Positions 1 to 8,215 of a DNA stretch of 64,000 bases are shown here, piece by piece (the stretch's first letter is position 1; the number at the start of each line of letters is the position of its first letter). The position numbers were made by a program, and so were the translations under genes. Location: assembly GCA_038237745.1 (NCBI GenBank), contig JBBRYJ010000003.1, positions 1 to 64,000 of the forward strand, written 5' to 3'. The stretch is from DASQEH01 sp038237745. Its GTDB lineage: Bacteria > Actinomycetota > Actinomycetes > Propionibacteriales > Nocardioidaceae. The notes under the pieces were generated by a model. That model saw only the letters and a list, made by a program, of their open reading frames with translations, did not search any database and was not told the DNA's origin.

Positions 1-1
1 C

Positions 2-139
2 AAAGACCTCGTCGCCGCGATCGAGACCTACATCGACGGCTGGAACGAACGCTGCGCACCATTCATCTGGACCAAGACCGCCGACCAGATCCTCGCGAAA
101 GCCACACGCGGTCAACAATCATCGTTCACGCGACACTAG
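2..139 (+). mobile_element. IS630-family transposase, C-terminal fragment (runs off the window start)
   Basis: An open frame enters from the left edge and ends at TAG 137-139. Its 45 visible residues include YIDGWNERCAPFIWTKTADQ, the typical extreme C-terminus of IS630/Tc1-type DDE transposases (the segment after the catalytic Glu, ending in a K-T-A/P-D-x-I-L motif). This module cuts and pastes DNA at TA dinucleotides. The stop overlaps the stop codon of the convergent channel-like gene by two bases, leaving no obvious room for a terminal inverted repeat between them. The element end may therefore lie inside the neighbour's 3' coding sequence, or the fragment may be a relic. Family assignment is from motif memory; completeness cannot be judged. 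Confidence 0.75.
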
Positions 140-933
140 GAGGGCTGGCTGGTCGATCCGGCACTGCTCGGTGCCTGGCTGCTGGCTTGTGCGTCCGACG
201 CCTGCGACTGCGCACGTTCGCGGCCGGTTTCCATGTCCTGCTTGATCTGGTCCTTGTTGCGCAGCGAGGCGTCGTAGGCACTCTCGAGCATCTTCTGCGC
301 CACTGGGCGACCACCCAGCCCGAAGGCCAGCGCCAGCCCGAGCGCGAGGGCACCCATCGTGGCAGCGAACGCGATTTGGACTATCTGCTCGGCGATCTTC
401 AGCTGCTCGAGGATCATGAACATGGCGATGACCATGACGATGGCGGGAAGCACGGTGGCTGCGACCTTGCCCGTAGGTGTGTCTCCCATCAGCTTGGCGA
501 TTCCGGCACCGGCCGCACCAGCGATGGCGGCAGCGATGACGAAGATGAGGATGGCCGCAATGACGTTGGGAAGGTACGCGAGTACCTGGTTCATGAAGGT
601 GGTGAGAGCAGGGATCTTGAGTGCTCCGATCGCGGAGAACAAGAAGAACGCGAAAACCAGGTAGAACACGACCGTCGCGATGCCGTTCGAGGGACTCGCG
701 CCGGGCAGTACACGCTCGACGTACTGGTGGGCATCGGACTCCAGTAGGTGCTTGTCCAGGCCCAGCTTCTGCAGGCTCTTGGCGACGACCGCCTTGACGA
801 TCTTGGCGACGATATATCCGATGACCAAGATGACGACGAAGCCGAGCAGATTGGGTAGGAAGGCGAAGAACCCATCGAACGCCTGCTGAATGCTGTTGCT
901 GATGCTCACACCAGCTTCATAGTGATGACTCAT
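136..933 (-). CDS. small mechanosensitive-channel-like membrane protein (TM-helix repeat family)
   Basis: 265 residues. About five hydrophobic segments alternate with short amphipathic stretches: residues ~24-48 (LLGFVVILVIGYIVAKIVKA), ~88-108, ~115-145, ~160-175 and ~185-205 (Gly/Ala-rich, ending LALAFGLGGRPVAQKM). The repeated pattern and the final FGLGG motif resemble the conserved TM-helix repeat found in MscS-related channels of Actinobacteria. It lacks a large cytoplasmic MscS beta domain. A polar Ser/Ala/Gln tail follows residue 230. The likely role is a tension-gated or structural inner-membrane protein, inferred from family only. Its stop overlaps that of the transposase fragment, so the C-terminal tail may have been altered by the insertion. 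Confidence 0.7.
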   Translation of the reverse strand: MSHHYEAGVSISNSIQQAFDGFFAFLPNLLGFVVILVIGYIVAKIVKAVVAKSLQKLGLDKHLLESDAHQYVERVLPGASPSNGIATVVFYLVFAFFLFSAIGALKIPALTTFMNQVLAYLPNVIAAILIFVIAAAIAGAAGAGIAKLMGDTPTGKVAATVLPAIVMVIAMFMILEQLKIAEQIVQIAFAATMGALALGLALAFGLGGRPVAQKMLESAYDASLRNKDQIKQDMETGRERAQSQASDAQASSQAPSSAGSTSQPS

Positions 934-1371
934 TCTGACTACCTCCGTTGTATGGTGGGGACACCCTCTCGAGGCGCACGTCCATCAGAGAGGCGTGAGT
1001 GTGGTCGGGCGGTCTTCAACACATTCGAAGACAGCTCGCAAAGTCTTTTCACCATGGGCAGTTAAGTGCGGTTGTTGCTGCGAAGTCGACTTTCCGCTCG
1101 GTGGGCTCCAGCCATCTCGAGATGCGACATCGGCAACGGCTGCTCTTTGAACCGTCCGTCCAGGCTCGGTTGCGACCTGGCGGTTTACAACGTAAACCAC
1201 CCCGGCATGGAAGGCAAGTGGGACCCGAAGGTAAACCTATGCACGCCGGTGCCAAAGCCTCATAGGTTGCCCGACCATCTGTAGTGCCAATGCGGGGCAC
1301 GCGAGAGCGACAACGCCCATCGCGTCTGCTCGAACGGCATCCACCAACACCGTGGCGCCACTTGCGCCTGC
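934..1371. other. intergenic region without a recognised gene
   Basis: About 440 bases between the start of the channel-like gene and the end of the phosphatase gene. Small open frames exist on both strands but none has family features or a convincing ribosome-binding site. It presumably holds the promoter of the channel-like gene at its left end. I see no tRNA, strong terminator or repeat here. Confidence 0.5.
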
Positions 1372-3090
1372 CTAGCGGTCGACTGGCAGCGTGGCTGTGC
1401 CTTCGATTCGGACGGCTTTCAGCGCAGAGGGGTTCAGTCCGAGGAGCCTCAGAATCGTCGGTGCTATCTGAGTCGTCTTCGTCATGCTCGACCGGACGGT
1501 GCGCTCCAGCCCTGGTGCCGAGACGACGAGTGGGACGTGGCGGTCTTGAGGGTCGTTGCCGCCGTGTTCGGCGATCTTCTTGGTCTTGTCGGTGAAGACG
1601 ACGCCGTGTTGGACGATGCCGATCACGTCTGGGACCCGGGCTCGGGCCCGCTTCGTAGGCGTGTCGAGGAAGTGGGCGGCCGCTGCCCCGGCTTTGACGG
1701 TCGTCAAGCCAGCGGCGGCGTAGGGCTTCGGGTCGGCGTTGATGTCGGTGGCCTTGGCGCTGCCGTCGTTGCCAGTGCCGTTGCCGTCATACCTGAGGAG
1801 GAAGCTGGTGGCGAAGGCGTCGGCGTTGGACGTGCGGTCGCCGTTGCTGAACCAAAGCAGCATGCCGTCGTCGTTGAGAGAGGCGGCGACGAGCGGCTGC
1901 ACAGCTTCGGGGTGTGTTGCGGCCCAGGCGGCGTTGAGCTGCGAGATGAGCGTCGAGTCGTCGATGCGGGTCAGGGCAGATCGCTCCATCGGAGCCTGGC
2001 CGTGTTTGGCCGACAAGATGATGGCCGTGTCGTCGTAGTGTCCGGTGCGTCTGAGGGCGCTGATCATCGAGGCGAGTGCGGAGTCCACGTAGTGGAGGGC
2101 GCTGCGCAGCACCGGGCCCGGGGTGGTGCCGTGATCCAGGTATCCGCCGACGTGGCCGCCCGAGGTGGGCAGCTTCTCGGCCGTGGAGACGGACTGGAAA
2201 TTCATCCCGAAGATGGCGGGGGTGCCGACGTGAGTCGTCCCGCTGTGGTCGTATCCGGCGATCTGGTTGAGCACGGCGTGGACCTTGAAGCCGTCGTAGC
2301 GTTGAGTCAGCCAGTTTACGTCGGTCCAGGTCTCGCCCTGCTTGCTGGCGATGCTGGCGACCTCCGGGGTGAACAGGTCTTGGACGCCGGTGCCGGACGG
2401 GCCGTTGAGTATTTCGTACGCCGGATGCTTGTCCGACCAGGCGGTGCGCAGATCATGGCGTCTGGCGACCTCGAAGACGGTGTTCACCTTCAGGTACTGA
2501 TGTGGGTACACCCGAGTGCAGCTCAGGGGGTCGATCGGCAATGTGGTCGGATCGATGAGCGTCTGTGGGCTCTTGGTCATCTGGAGGATTCCCGCAGGGA
2601 GACGTCCCAGGCCCTGTCCGGCGTCGAGACGGTCGGGGTTCTTGTCGATGCTCTCGTCGAACGTGACGTGTGCGCCTGGACTAGCAGCGTCGCAGTCGGC
2701 TCTGGTCGGGACGGCAGAGGGACTAGCGGTTGGGTCCAGGAAGCGGTGGTTATAGGTGACGTCGTAGTAGATGCCAGTCGTCCTGGGGTTGCCGCCGGTG
2801 ACCTGTCCCACCATCCCTGGGAACGAGTCAGATGGGAACGGCGTCCGCGCCTTGGTGAACTCGGTGCCATGGTGAAGAAGCGACGCAAGCGCGGAGCCCG
2901 GGTGATGGCCGACGTACCAGCGTAGGTCGTACTGATGCATCCCGTCCACGGACAAGAGCAAGATGTGGTCGTAGGTCCTGTCGTCGTTCTCTGCCTGGCC
3001 CGACCTTGCCGGAGCCGGGCCGCTGAGCGTGGCTGCCAGCAGGGCAGCCGACCCCACAGAGATGACTCCTCGAACGGCGGCGTGTGACAC
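1372..3090 (-). CDS. secreted alkaline phosphatase superfamily / nucleotide pyrophosphatase-type hydrolase
   Basis: 572 residues from GTG at 3090. This start is chosen because AAGGAG lies six bases upstream and a signal peptide follows directly (basic start, hydrophobic SVGSAALLAATLSGPAPARS). Metal-site signatures of type I phosphodiesterase/nucleotide pyrophosphatases are visible: LLLSVDGMHQYDL near the mature N-terminus, a nucleophile region FPSDSFPGMVGQVTGG, LSAKHGQAPM, and HGGNDPQDRHVPLVV near the C-terminus. These hydrolyse phosphomono- or diesters outside the cell; the substrate cannot be told. It is a chromosomal gene just outside the left attachment repeat and, before integration of the element, would have lain directly downstream of tRNA-Ile. 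Confidence 0.85.
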   Translation of the reverse strand: MSHAAVRGVISVGSAALLAATLSGPAPARSGQAENDDRTYDHILLLSVDGMHQYDLRWYVGHHPGSALASLLHHGTEFTKARTPFPSDSFPGMVGQVTGGNPRTTGIYYDVTYNHRFLDPTASPSAVPTRADCDAASPGAHVTFDESIDKNPDRLDAGQGLGRLPAGILQMTKSPQTLIDPTTLPIDPLSCTRVYPHQYLKVNTVFEVARRHDLRTAWSDKHPAYEILNGPSGTGVQDLFTPEVASIASKQGETWTDVNWLTQRYDGFKVHAVLNQIAGYDHSGTTHVGTPAIFGMNFQSVSTAEKLPTSGGHVGGYLDHGTTPGPVLRSALHYVDSALASMISALRRTGHYDDTAIILSAKHGQAPMERSALTRIDDSTLISQLNAAWAATHPEAVQPLVAASLNDDGMLLWFSNGDRTSNADAFATSFLLRYDGNGTGNDGSAKATDINADPKPYAAAGLTTVKAGAAAAHFLDTPTKRARARVPDVIGIVQHGVVFTDKTKKIAEHGGNDPQDRHVPLVVSAPGLERTVRSSMTKTTQIAPTILRLLGLNPSALKAVRIEGTATLPVDR

Positions 3091-3315
3091 CGGGGGCTCC
3101 TTCCAGACGGATGGTTCGCCAGGCAACCTAGGCACGGTCGGAGAACGCTGGGAAACCGATAGCCAAACCATTTGGGGCCAACAGTCGAACGATGGGCAGG
3201 CCCGGCCGAGAGCACGCGGGACCATCCCTGAGCTCGGGGGTCGTCGGGCCGGGAGTACACGGCGCTCGGCGAGCGGCGAAGGGCCGAGAAATCGGTAGTG
3301 GTGCTGGTCGGGGAA

Positions 3316-3359
3316 GTGGGCCTAAGAGGACTTGAACCTCTGACCTCTTCCTTATCAGG
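3316..3359. repeat. attL: displaced 3' half of tRNA-Ile (direct repeat copy 1)
   Basis: These 44 bases are identical to 11500-11543. They correspond to the tRNA-Ile 3' half, from the anticodon-loop boundary through the T-arm and acceptor strand. There is no 5' half, so this is not a functional tRNA. Beyond the discriminator base it reads CTT on the minus strand instead of CCA. This suggests the ancestral chromosomal gene did not encode CCA and that the copy at the other end came from the element. Confidence 0.9.
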
Positions 3360-3935
3360 TCGCTTTGGTGCGCCTGAACGACGTGCCTTATGCCTGGCCA
3401 GAGGCCGGGGGCGTCCGAGCCGCACCCGGTCTGCACGGCGCTGTAGCCGTCAGCATGGCCGTCAATCACGGCGGTCGCATCGCCCGGATACCTGCCGACC
3501 AGTCAGCGGGTGGGGTGTCGGGGGCGAGCTCGCTCGATCGCTGGCGACGCCGCAGGCGCTCTGACGCCCTCGTTGGGCGAACAAACAGGCGTCCGGGAGA
3601 GGGTTCATGAACGGTGAGTCTTATGGCCAAAGCGTCTGATTACGGAGGTGTCCCGCGAGGACGGGCGCCAGCCCGCCCGCAGCCGGTGCGCGCCGGCGAA
3701 GCCGGCGCCTTGACAGAGAGAAGAAAAGTCTCACCGCGCTTTCAGCAGGCGGCCAGACGTGATGAGTAAAGCGTCCAGGCTGGAGTCGGTCGATTTGCAT
3801 GGGAGGATCCGAGGCTCGGCATGCCAGGCAATGCGGTCCATTGGGATGAGTGCGTTGTGGGGCAGATTCCGGCGTCCGAAGGCTCGCGACCGGTCAATCG
3901 CGGCGATATGACGCAGATTCAGCAGTCGATTGCTG
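3360..3935. other. element-internal region without a recognised gene
   Basis: Nearly 580 bases between attL and the EEP pseudogene. Several overlapping frames are open but none resembles a known protein. The leftmost plus-strand frame merely reads through the antisense of the tRNA repeat. The only structure I see is the GC-rich hairpin listed separately. Confidence 0.5.
3690..3708. repeat. perfect GC-rich hairpin (8-bp stem, GAA loop)
   Basis: GCGCCGGC at 3690-3697 and GCCGGCGC at 3701-3708 flank a GAA loop, giving a strong stem on either strand. It is followed by TTGACAGAGAG rather than a T-run, so it is not a textbook intrinsic terminator. It could still stop transcription from either side or be a remnant of a repeated extragenic element. 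Confidence 0.5.
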
Positions 3936-4712
3936 CTACTTGGTTGGAAGTCGGTCCAGCATCTTAAGGCTTACGAGTGTCCCGCCGTGGTCGCTCAGCC
4001 TGATGCCGTTGGAGTCAGGGTTCCGGCCATGGGCTTGGTCCGTGAATAAGCTGTCGTGACCAGGTCCGACACAGACGTGGTCAATTGGTGGGTGTTGGAG
4101 GACGCCAGGATCGAAGCGGTCGGTCGTCGTCAGGCATGTTGAGGTGAGCGTTGTCGAACTGGGCGTTGAGTAGCGCTCGGTCGGGGTGCCGTAATAGTGC
4201 GGGCCACCCAGGTCCTGGTTGAGGTCTTCTGCGACGACCAAGGTTGCCCAGGGGTACTGCTCTCGAAGGGACGCCCACTCCCGACCCTGTCAGGGCACGA
4301 CTCGGTGGAACTCTTCCCAACCTCGTGCGGGCTGCGTCGCGTCCGGGCCGGCGTGGCCGCTCCACGGCAGCACAGTCCCATAGACGGTGAGTTCTCTCGC
4401 GTTGCAGGCGTCCAGCCGCGCTGCAACGCATCGCCGGGGGTCAGCCGTCTCAAGGCGCTCGATCACTGCAAGCGAGGTCCAAATCGACGTCCACCGACCC
4501 CCTGGCTCTGAATACCGCCGCTTGGAGTGGATGGCCGTGTGGCTGGTTGAGAGGTCGGGGTCATCGTGGGTTTCGGTGGGAACCCAGACGTCAGCCTTCA
4601 AGGCCTCCAGGAGAGCGAGCCTCGCGCGGTTCTTGGCGACACCCCGTGCGTATCCAACGTTCCAGGTGCCGACGCGCAGTTCGCTCGAGGTCGTCTTCGA
4701 ATCACGGCCGCA
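3936..4712 (-). pseudogene. decayed endonuclease/exonuclease/phosphatase (EEP) family gene
   Basis: Read on the minus strand, one frame is recognisable from 4712 to 3936. It has an N-terminal motif VGTWNVGYARGVAKNRARLA and then LEALKADVWVPTETHDD (metal-binding Glu). Further along come VVAEDLNQDLGG (Asp-Asn motif) and PIDHVCVGPG with a terminal SDHGGTLVSL. These are the EEP (DNase I-like) active-site motifs in order. The frame is broken by an in-frame TGA at 4290-4292. Between about 4175 and 4120 the better sequence (LLNAQFDNAHLNMPDDDR) lies in another frame, so there is one shift out and one back. No start codon follows the upstream stop at 4713-4715. The product is therefore unlikely to be made. 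Confidence 0.75.
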
Positions 4713-4965
4713 TCACCGACGCAGGCTAGCGGCGAGCCCGTTCGCGTCGCGGCGGAGTGACGAAACGGCTGCAGGAGCCGTGACAGCCCTGGTCGGTGTG
4801 CCGGAACGGCTAACGGCGGCACCGAAAGTTCACTGAGGGGATGCAACCGCACTACATATTCGGGGCCGCTATCTGGGGAGCCGTCGCCGATTGGGCGATG
4901 TCTGTGGTCACCGCGGGGGCACTCGGCGCCGTGGATCACCAGGCTTGTCGGTGATCGGGGCGTAA

Positions 4966-6222
4966 ATGACTGGGCGGACGGCCGGTGCGCTCTCTAGAGT
5001 GCGTGACGTGCCTGGTCGCGAGGTCACCTTGGTGCTCTGTACTGCCAGGGGCGAGCTGATCGGTTCCGCCACTCCGTTCTCGGTCGAGAACGCGTGGTGG
5101 CGTGACGTCGAGGGCGTCGTGGCCGGTGCCCGCAACGTGCTCGGTGTTGAGGTTCGGGTCCTTCGGATCCTCGAGATGCCTAGGGATACCGACCTCCCCG
5201 GCGGTGGCCGCGTCTCCTACCTGGCGGAGGTGGACGTCGCGCCGCCGAACCTTCAACTCGGTCCGTGGCCCGACGACCCGTTGCTTCCACATCGGAACCG
5301 TCTCAGCTATGCCGAACCCGGTGGCCACCAGCTCGATCTCGACTGGGCGACAGCCACGCTTGCCGAGCGTGGCATCGCGGTGACTAGTGCGCCGGTGCAG
5401 GTGCGCACCTGGAACCTGTCAAGCATCTGGCGGCTCACGACCAGCGCAGGCCTGGTGTGGTTGAAGGTCACTCCGCCATTTTGTGCCTCCGAGGCCACCG
5501 TCATGCCTCTGCTCGACCCAGGCGTGGTACCCGCCGTGCTGGGTGCGGCTCCCCATCGTCTGCTGCTGGCCGACGTCCCGGGCCAGGACCAGTACGACGC
5601 CCGCGGCGAGGTGCTACACATCATGGCGCGCATGCTCATCGACCTCCAGGCCTCATGGATCGACCGCGTCCCTGAGCTCGAAGCTCTTGACTTGCTCGAC
5701 AAACGGGCGATGGCATCCGTGCCCCGGATCCACTCGGTCGTTGATCGCAACCGACACGAGCTGGATGAGAACGATAGGCGCGGTCTGGATTGCCTCGTCG
5801 AGGGGCTGCCACAGCGATTCGCGGACCTAGAGGCGTGCGGAATACCGGACACCCTGGTGCACGGCGACTTCCACCCCGGGAACATCCGCGGAATGCCCGG
5901 GCACTACCGGATCCTCGATTGGGGAGACTGTGGCATCGGCCACCCCATGCTCGACCTGAGGCCTTCCTTGGAGTACTTCACCCCGCGCGAGCAGCTCGGC
6001 GCGTTCAACATCTGGGAAAGCGAGTGGTCCCGTCAGGTACCCGGTTGCAATGCCCGCCGCGCGGCCGAGCTGGTCAGGCCACTGTGTCCGCTCTACGGCG
6101 CCGTCGTCTTCCAAAAGTTCCTCGACAACATCGAGACCACCGAGCGTCCCTACCACGAAGGCGACCCCGCTCACGCGCTCCAACAAGCGGCGTCGATGAC
6201 GACCCCAGCGCCCAAGGACTGA
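4966..6222 (+). CDS. APH-family (aminoglycoside phosphotransferase-like) kinase with Nudix-like N-terminal region
   Basis: 418 residues from ATG 4966; GTG 4999 is an alternative start, and neither has a strong ribosome-binding site. The C-terminal half is a clear APH/choline-kinase fold: IWRL...VWLKV (ATP lysine, about residue 167), Brenner motif LVHGDFHPGNI (residues 297-307, catalytic D301, N306) and ILDWGDCGIGHP (Mg-binding D318). Residues ~19-95 (REVTLVLCTARGELIGSA, WWRDVEGVVAGA, then a Gly-rich turn and YLAEVD) resemble a Nudix beta-grasp without an obvious Nudix box. Such proteins phosphorylate small hydroxylated metabolites or antibiotics; the substrate is unknown. It is cargo of the tRNA-Ile element, and resistance cannot be claimed from sequence alone. 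Confidence 0.8.
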   Translation: MTGRTAGALSRVRDVPGREVTLVLCTARGELIGSATPFSVENAWWRDVEGVVAGARNVLGVEVRVLRILEMPRDTDLPGGGRVSYLAEVDVAPPNLQLGPWPDDPLLPHRNRLSYAEPGGHQLDLDWATATLAERGIAVTSAPVQVRTWNLSSIWRLTTSAGLVWLKVTPPFCASEATVMPLLDPGVVPAVLGAAPHRLLLADVPGQDQYDARGEVLHIMARMLIDLQASWIDRVPELEALDLLDKRAMASVPRIHSVVDRNRHELDENDRRGLDCLVEGLPQRFADLEACGIPDTLVHGDFHPGNIRGMPGHYRILDWGDCGIGHPMLDLRPSLEYFTPREQLGAFNIWESEWSRQVPGCNARRAAELVRPLCPLYGAVVFQKFLDNIETTERPYHEGDPAHALQQAASMTTPAPKD

Positions 6223-6428
6223 ACACCCCAAGCAAGGCGACACCCCTGCTTGCAGGGGACCGAATACTGCGACCAAGCGCCGCATGATTCGGCAGCGCCC
6301 CCGTGAGGCCACGGGGGTCTGCGCACATGCGGCGGTAAGACGCACATCCGCGACCGCCGGATCGCAGCAGACGAGTGCTTGCCGGTTGCCCTTGTGAAGC
6401 GCCACCATGCAGGAGGAGCCTGTCAATT

Positions 6429-6893
6429 ATGTCCCAGGCATTCATTATTGGGCCGGAAGATCGGCCACATCTGGTTCTGGCCCACTCACGAGTCAAGGTC
6501 CTCGCCACGTCGGTTCAAACAGGCGGCGAATTCACTCTCATGCAGACCCACACCGAACCGGGGGGCGGTCCACCCCTTCACCTGCACCGTGATGCGGCAG
6601 AGGCGTTCTACGTGCTTCAAGGCGAGTTCTTGGTGTACATCGATGACCACCAGACTCTTTGCCCAGCGGGGACCTTCGTGTACGTCCCACGAGCCACGCC
6701 GCACACCTTCAAGGTGGTTTCGGACACACCTGGCAAGAAGTTGAACCTCTTCTCGCCCGCCGCGATGACCGAGTACTTCGAGGAGATGGCGGCCGTGCAC
6801 AAGACAGGATCCGTGACTCCCGAACTGCTGCGCGAGATCGCCACCCGTTGTCACATGGAGGTCCTCGGTCCAGTTCCGGATCGCTCCCTCTGA
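6429..6893 (+). CDS. cupin domain protein
   Basis: 154 residues from ATG 6429, with AGGAGG twelve bases upstream. The cupin beta-barrel signatures are present: motif 1 GGGPPLHLHRDAAEAFYVLQG (two His and one Glu for a metal) and motif 2 PAGTFVYVPRATPHTF. Small single-domain cupins include dioxygenases, isomerases and sugar-binding regulators. Nothing here singles out a substrate. It lies 206 bases after the APH-family gene on the same strand, with its own ribosome-binding site, and just before the DUF2200 gene. Confidence 0.8.
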   Translation: MSQAFIIGPEDRPHLVLAHSRVKVLATSVQTGGEFTLMQTHTEPGGGPPLHLHRDAAEAFYVLQGEFLVYIDDHQTLCPAGTFVYVPRATPHTFKVVSDTPGKKLNLFSPAAMTEYFEEMAAVHKTGSVTPELLREIATRCHMEVLGPVPDRSL

Positions 6894-6968
6894 GAAGTCC
6901 GCCCATTGGCAAATCCCGTCGCCTCGAGCGAGCCGACAGGCGGCGGACTGACGCGGGTGGGAGAGCCC

Positions 6969-7346
6969 GTGCGAAGCATTACGCTCAAGCAGGTGAGCAG
7001 AATCTTTACGACCAGCTTCGACTCGGTCTATCCCCAGTACGTGACGAAGGTGGAGAAGAAGGGGCGCACGAAGTCCGAACTGGATCAGGTAATTCAGTGG
7101 CTGACGGGTTTCGACGAGTCAGCGTTGTCCGGGCACCTGGCCGAGGGCACGACGTTCGAGGGCTTCTTCGCTGATGCGTCGCTCAACCCCCATGCGTCGC
7201 TGATCACGGGGCTGGTGTGCGGCGTGCGCGTCGAGACCGTCCAGGACCCGTTGATGCGTAAGATCCGCTACCTCGACAAGTTGGTTGACGAACTCGCCAA
7301 GGGCAAGCCCATGGACAAGGTCTTGAGGGCATACCCGTCAGAGTGA
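6969..7346 (+). CDS. DUF2200 family protein
   Basis: 125 residues from GTG 6969 (GGGAG five bases upstream); a TTG at 6906 would add 21 poorly conserved residues. The diagnostic DUF2200 pattern is clear: RIFTTSFDSVYPQYVTKVEK, GRTKSELDQVIQWLTGF, LITGLVCGVRVE and DPLMRKIRYLDKLVDELAKG. The family is small, soluble and widely carried by mobile DNA. Its function is unknown to me, although it is often seen as a free-standing cargo gene. It follows the cupin gene closely on the same strand. Confidence 0.85.
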   Translation: MRSITLKQVSRIFTTSFDSVYPQYVTKVEKKGRTKSELDQVIQWLTGFDESALSGHLAEGTTFEGFFADASLNPHASLITGLVCGVRVETVQDPLMRKIRYLDKLVDELAKGKPMDKVLRAYPSE

Positions 7347-7627
7347 TCTCTTTCCCCGGCGGTGTCTCCCCCATTCGCGGTGGTAAGAAACACCTCGGTG
7401 TTGAGGCTTTCGTGGCCTCGACAGTCATTAATGTGCACAAGCGGACGACCCGTCTGCTCACCTCGGCGAATCGATTGGCGCAGCCGAACGACACAAGATC
7501 GACGGTTGACAGGCCCGCGGCGCAGTCACTTCGCCCCAGCACGGAGCGACGGTGTGCCGAGGATGTCCCGAGTTCCGTAGAACTCGACGCCAACCGACAT
7601 CGTGGACCCCGACGTACTCGCGAGGCC

Positions 7628-8215
7628 TCAGGTCGTGACTCCCCAGTCGGCTAGGACAGCGGAGCAGAAGTCGTCGTTGGTACCGGTGGAGCCAAAGATC
7701 AGCTCGGAGGACAGCACGGTGTCGTCCTCGGGGTTGGACAGCGTGCCGTTGTAGTCGACGACGATCCTGAACCTCACCTGGCCGGAATTCTTGGCGATGA
7801 GCTTTCCCTCGTCTCCGTAGGTGCGTTCGCCGCCGGTGCCGAGCTGGATGATGGTGAGTGTGCCGTCGCCGTTGTTGGTGATCTTGAGGTCTTTAAAGAG
7901 GGTCCCGGGCTGGATGTCGGTCGCGGTCTGTCCGGTAGCTCGGCGGGTGAACACGATCACAACCCGGGCGTGGTCCATGCCGTAGAAGATCGAGTCCCGT
8001 CCCTGCAAGCGCCCCAAGAAGCGGCCGTCGACGGTAAATTTGCCGTCGACGACCAGACCGGGCACGCCGCAGAAGTTCCTGTTGGTGAAGGAACCCGCGT
8101 CGTGGTAGGTCCCGCCGTCCACCTTCTGTGCCGATGCCGGCCCAGCGGCAAGCAATGCAAACATGCTGATGGCAGCGGCGGCGGCGGCGGCGAACCGCGA
8201 ACGCAAGTGGGGCAT
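7628..8215 (-). CDS. secreted protein of unknown function
   Basis: 195 residues starting at ATG 8215, with a clear signal peptide (residues 1-29, poly-Ala core, cleavage after PASA). The mature part is beta-rich with repeated short strand patterns (FTVDGRFLGRLQGRDS, LFKDLKITNNGDGTLTI, VRFRIVVDYNG). It contains two Cys residues, in NRNFCGVP and DDFCSAV, that could form one disulfide. This layout is common in small actinobacterial exported proteins; I recognise no enzyme motif. It is oriented opposite to the neighbouring cargo and rep genes, so it should have its own promoter in the stretch after 8216. Confidence 0.75.
   Translation of the reverse strand: MPHLRSRFAAAAAAAISMFALLAAGPASAQKVDGGTYHDAGSFTNRNFCGVPGLVVDGKFTVDGRFLGRLQGRDSIFYGMDHARVVIVFTRRATGQTATDIQPGTLFKDLKITNNGDGTLTIIQLGTGGERTYGDEGKLIAKNSGQVRFRIVVDYNGTLSNPEDDTVLSSELIFGSTGTNDDFCSAVLADWGVTT

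Noticed and set aside
1537..2925. A 462-residue plus-strand open frame
   Set aside because: It is antisense to the phosphatase gene, has Gly/Val/Arg-biased composition typical of shadow frames in high-GC DNA, and shows no family motif.
3226..3315. Search for the tRNA-Ala that often follows tRNA-Ile after gyrA
   Set aside because: No cloverleaf or Ala anticodon arm is visible left of the displaced repeat or near 11500.
3317..3359. A tRNA-Ile at the left repeat
   Set aside because: Only the 3' half is present, with no 5' strand or D-arm; it is an attachment-site remnant.
3298..3564. Plus-strand frame starting with a GLRGLEPLTSSLSG peptide (also at 11473-11727)
   Set aside because: This is the antisense reading of the tRNA-Ile 3' half, a familiar annotation artefact.
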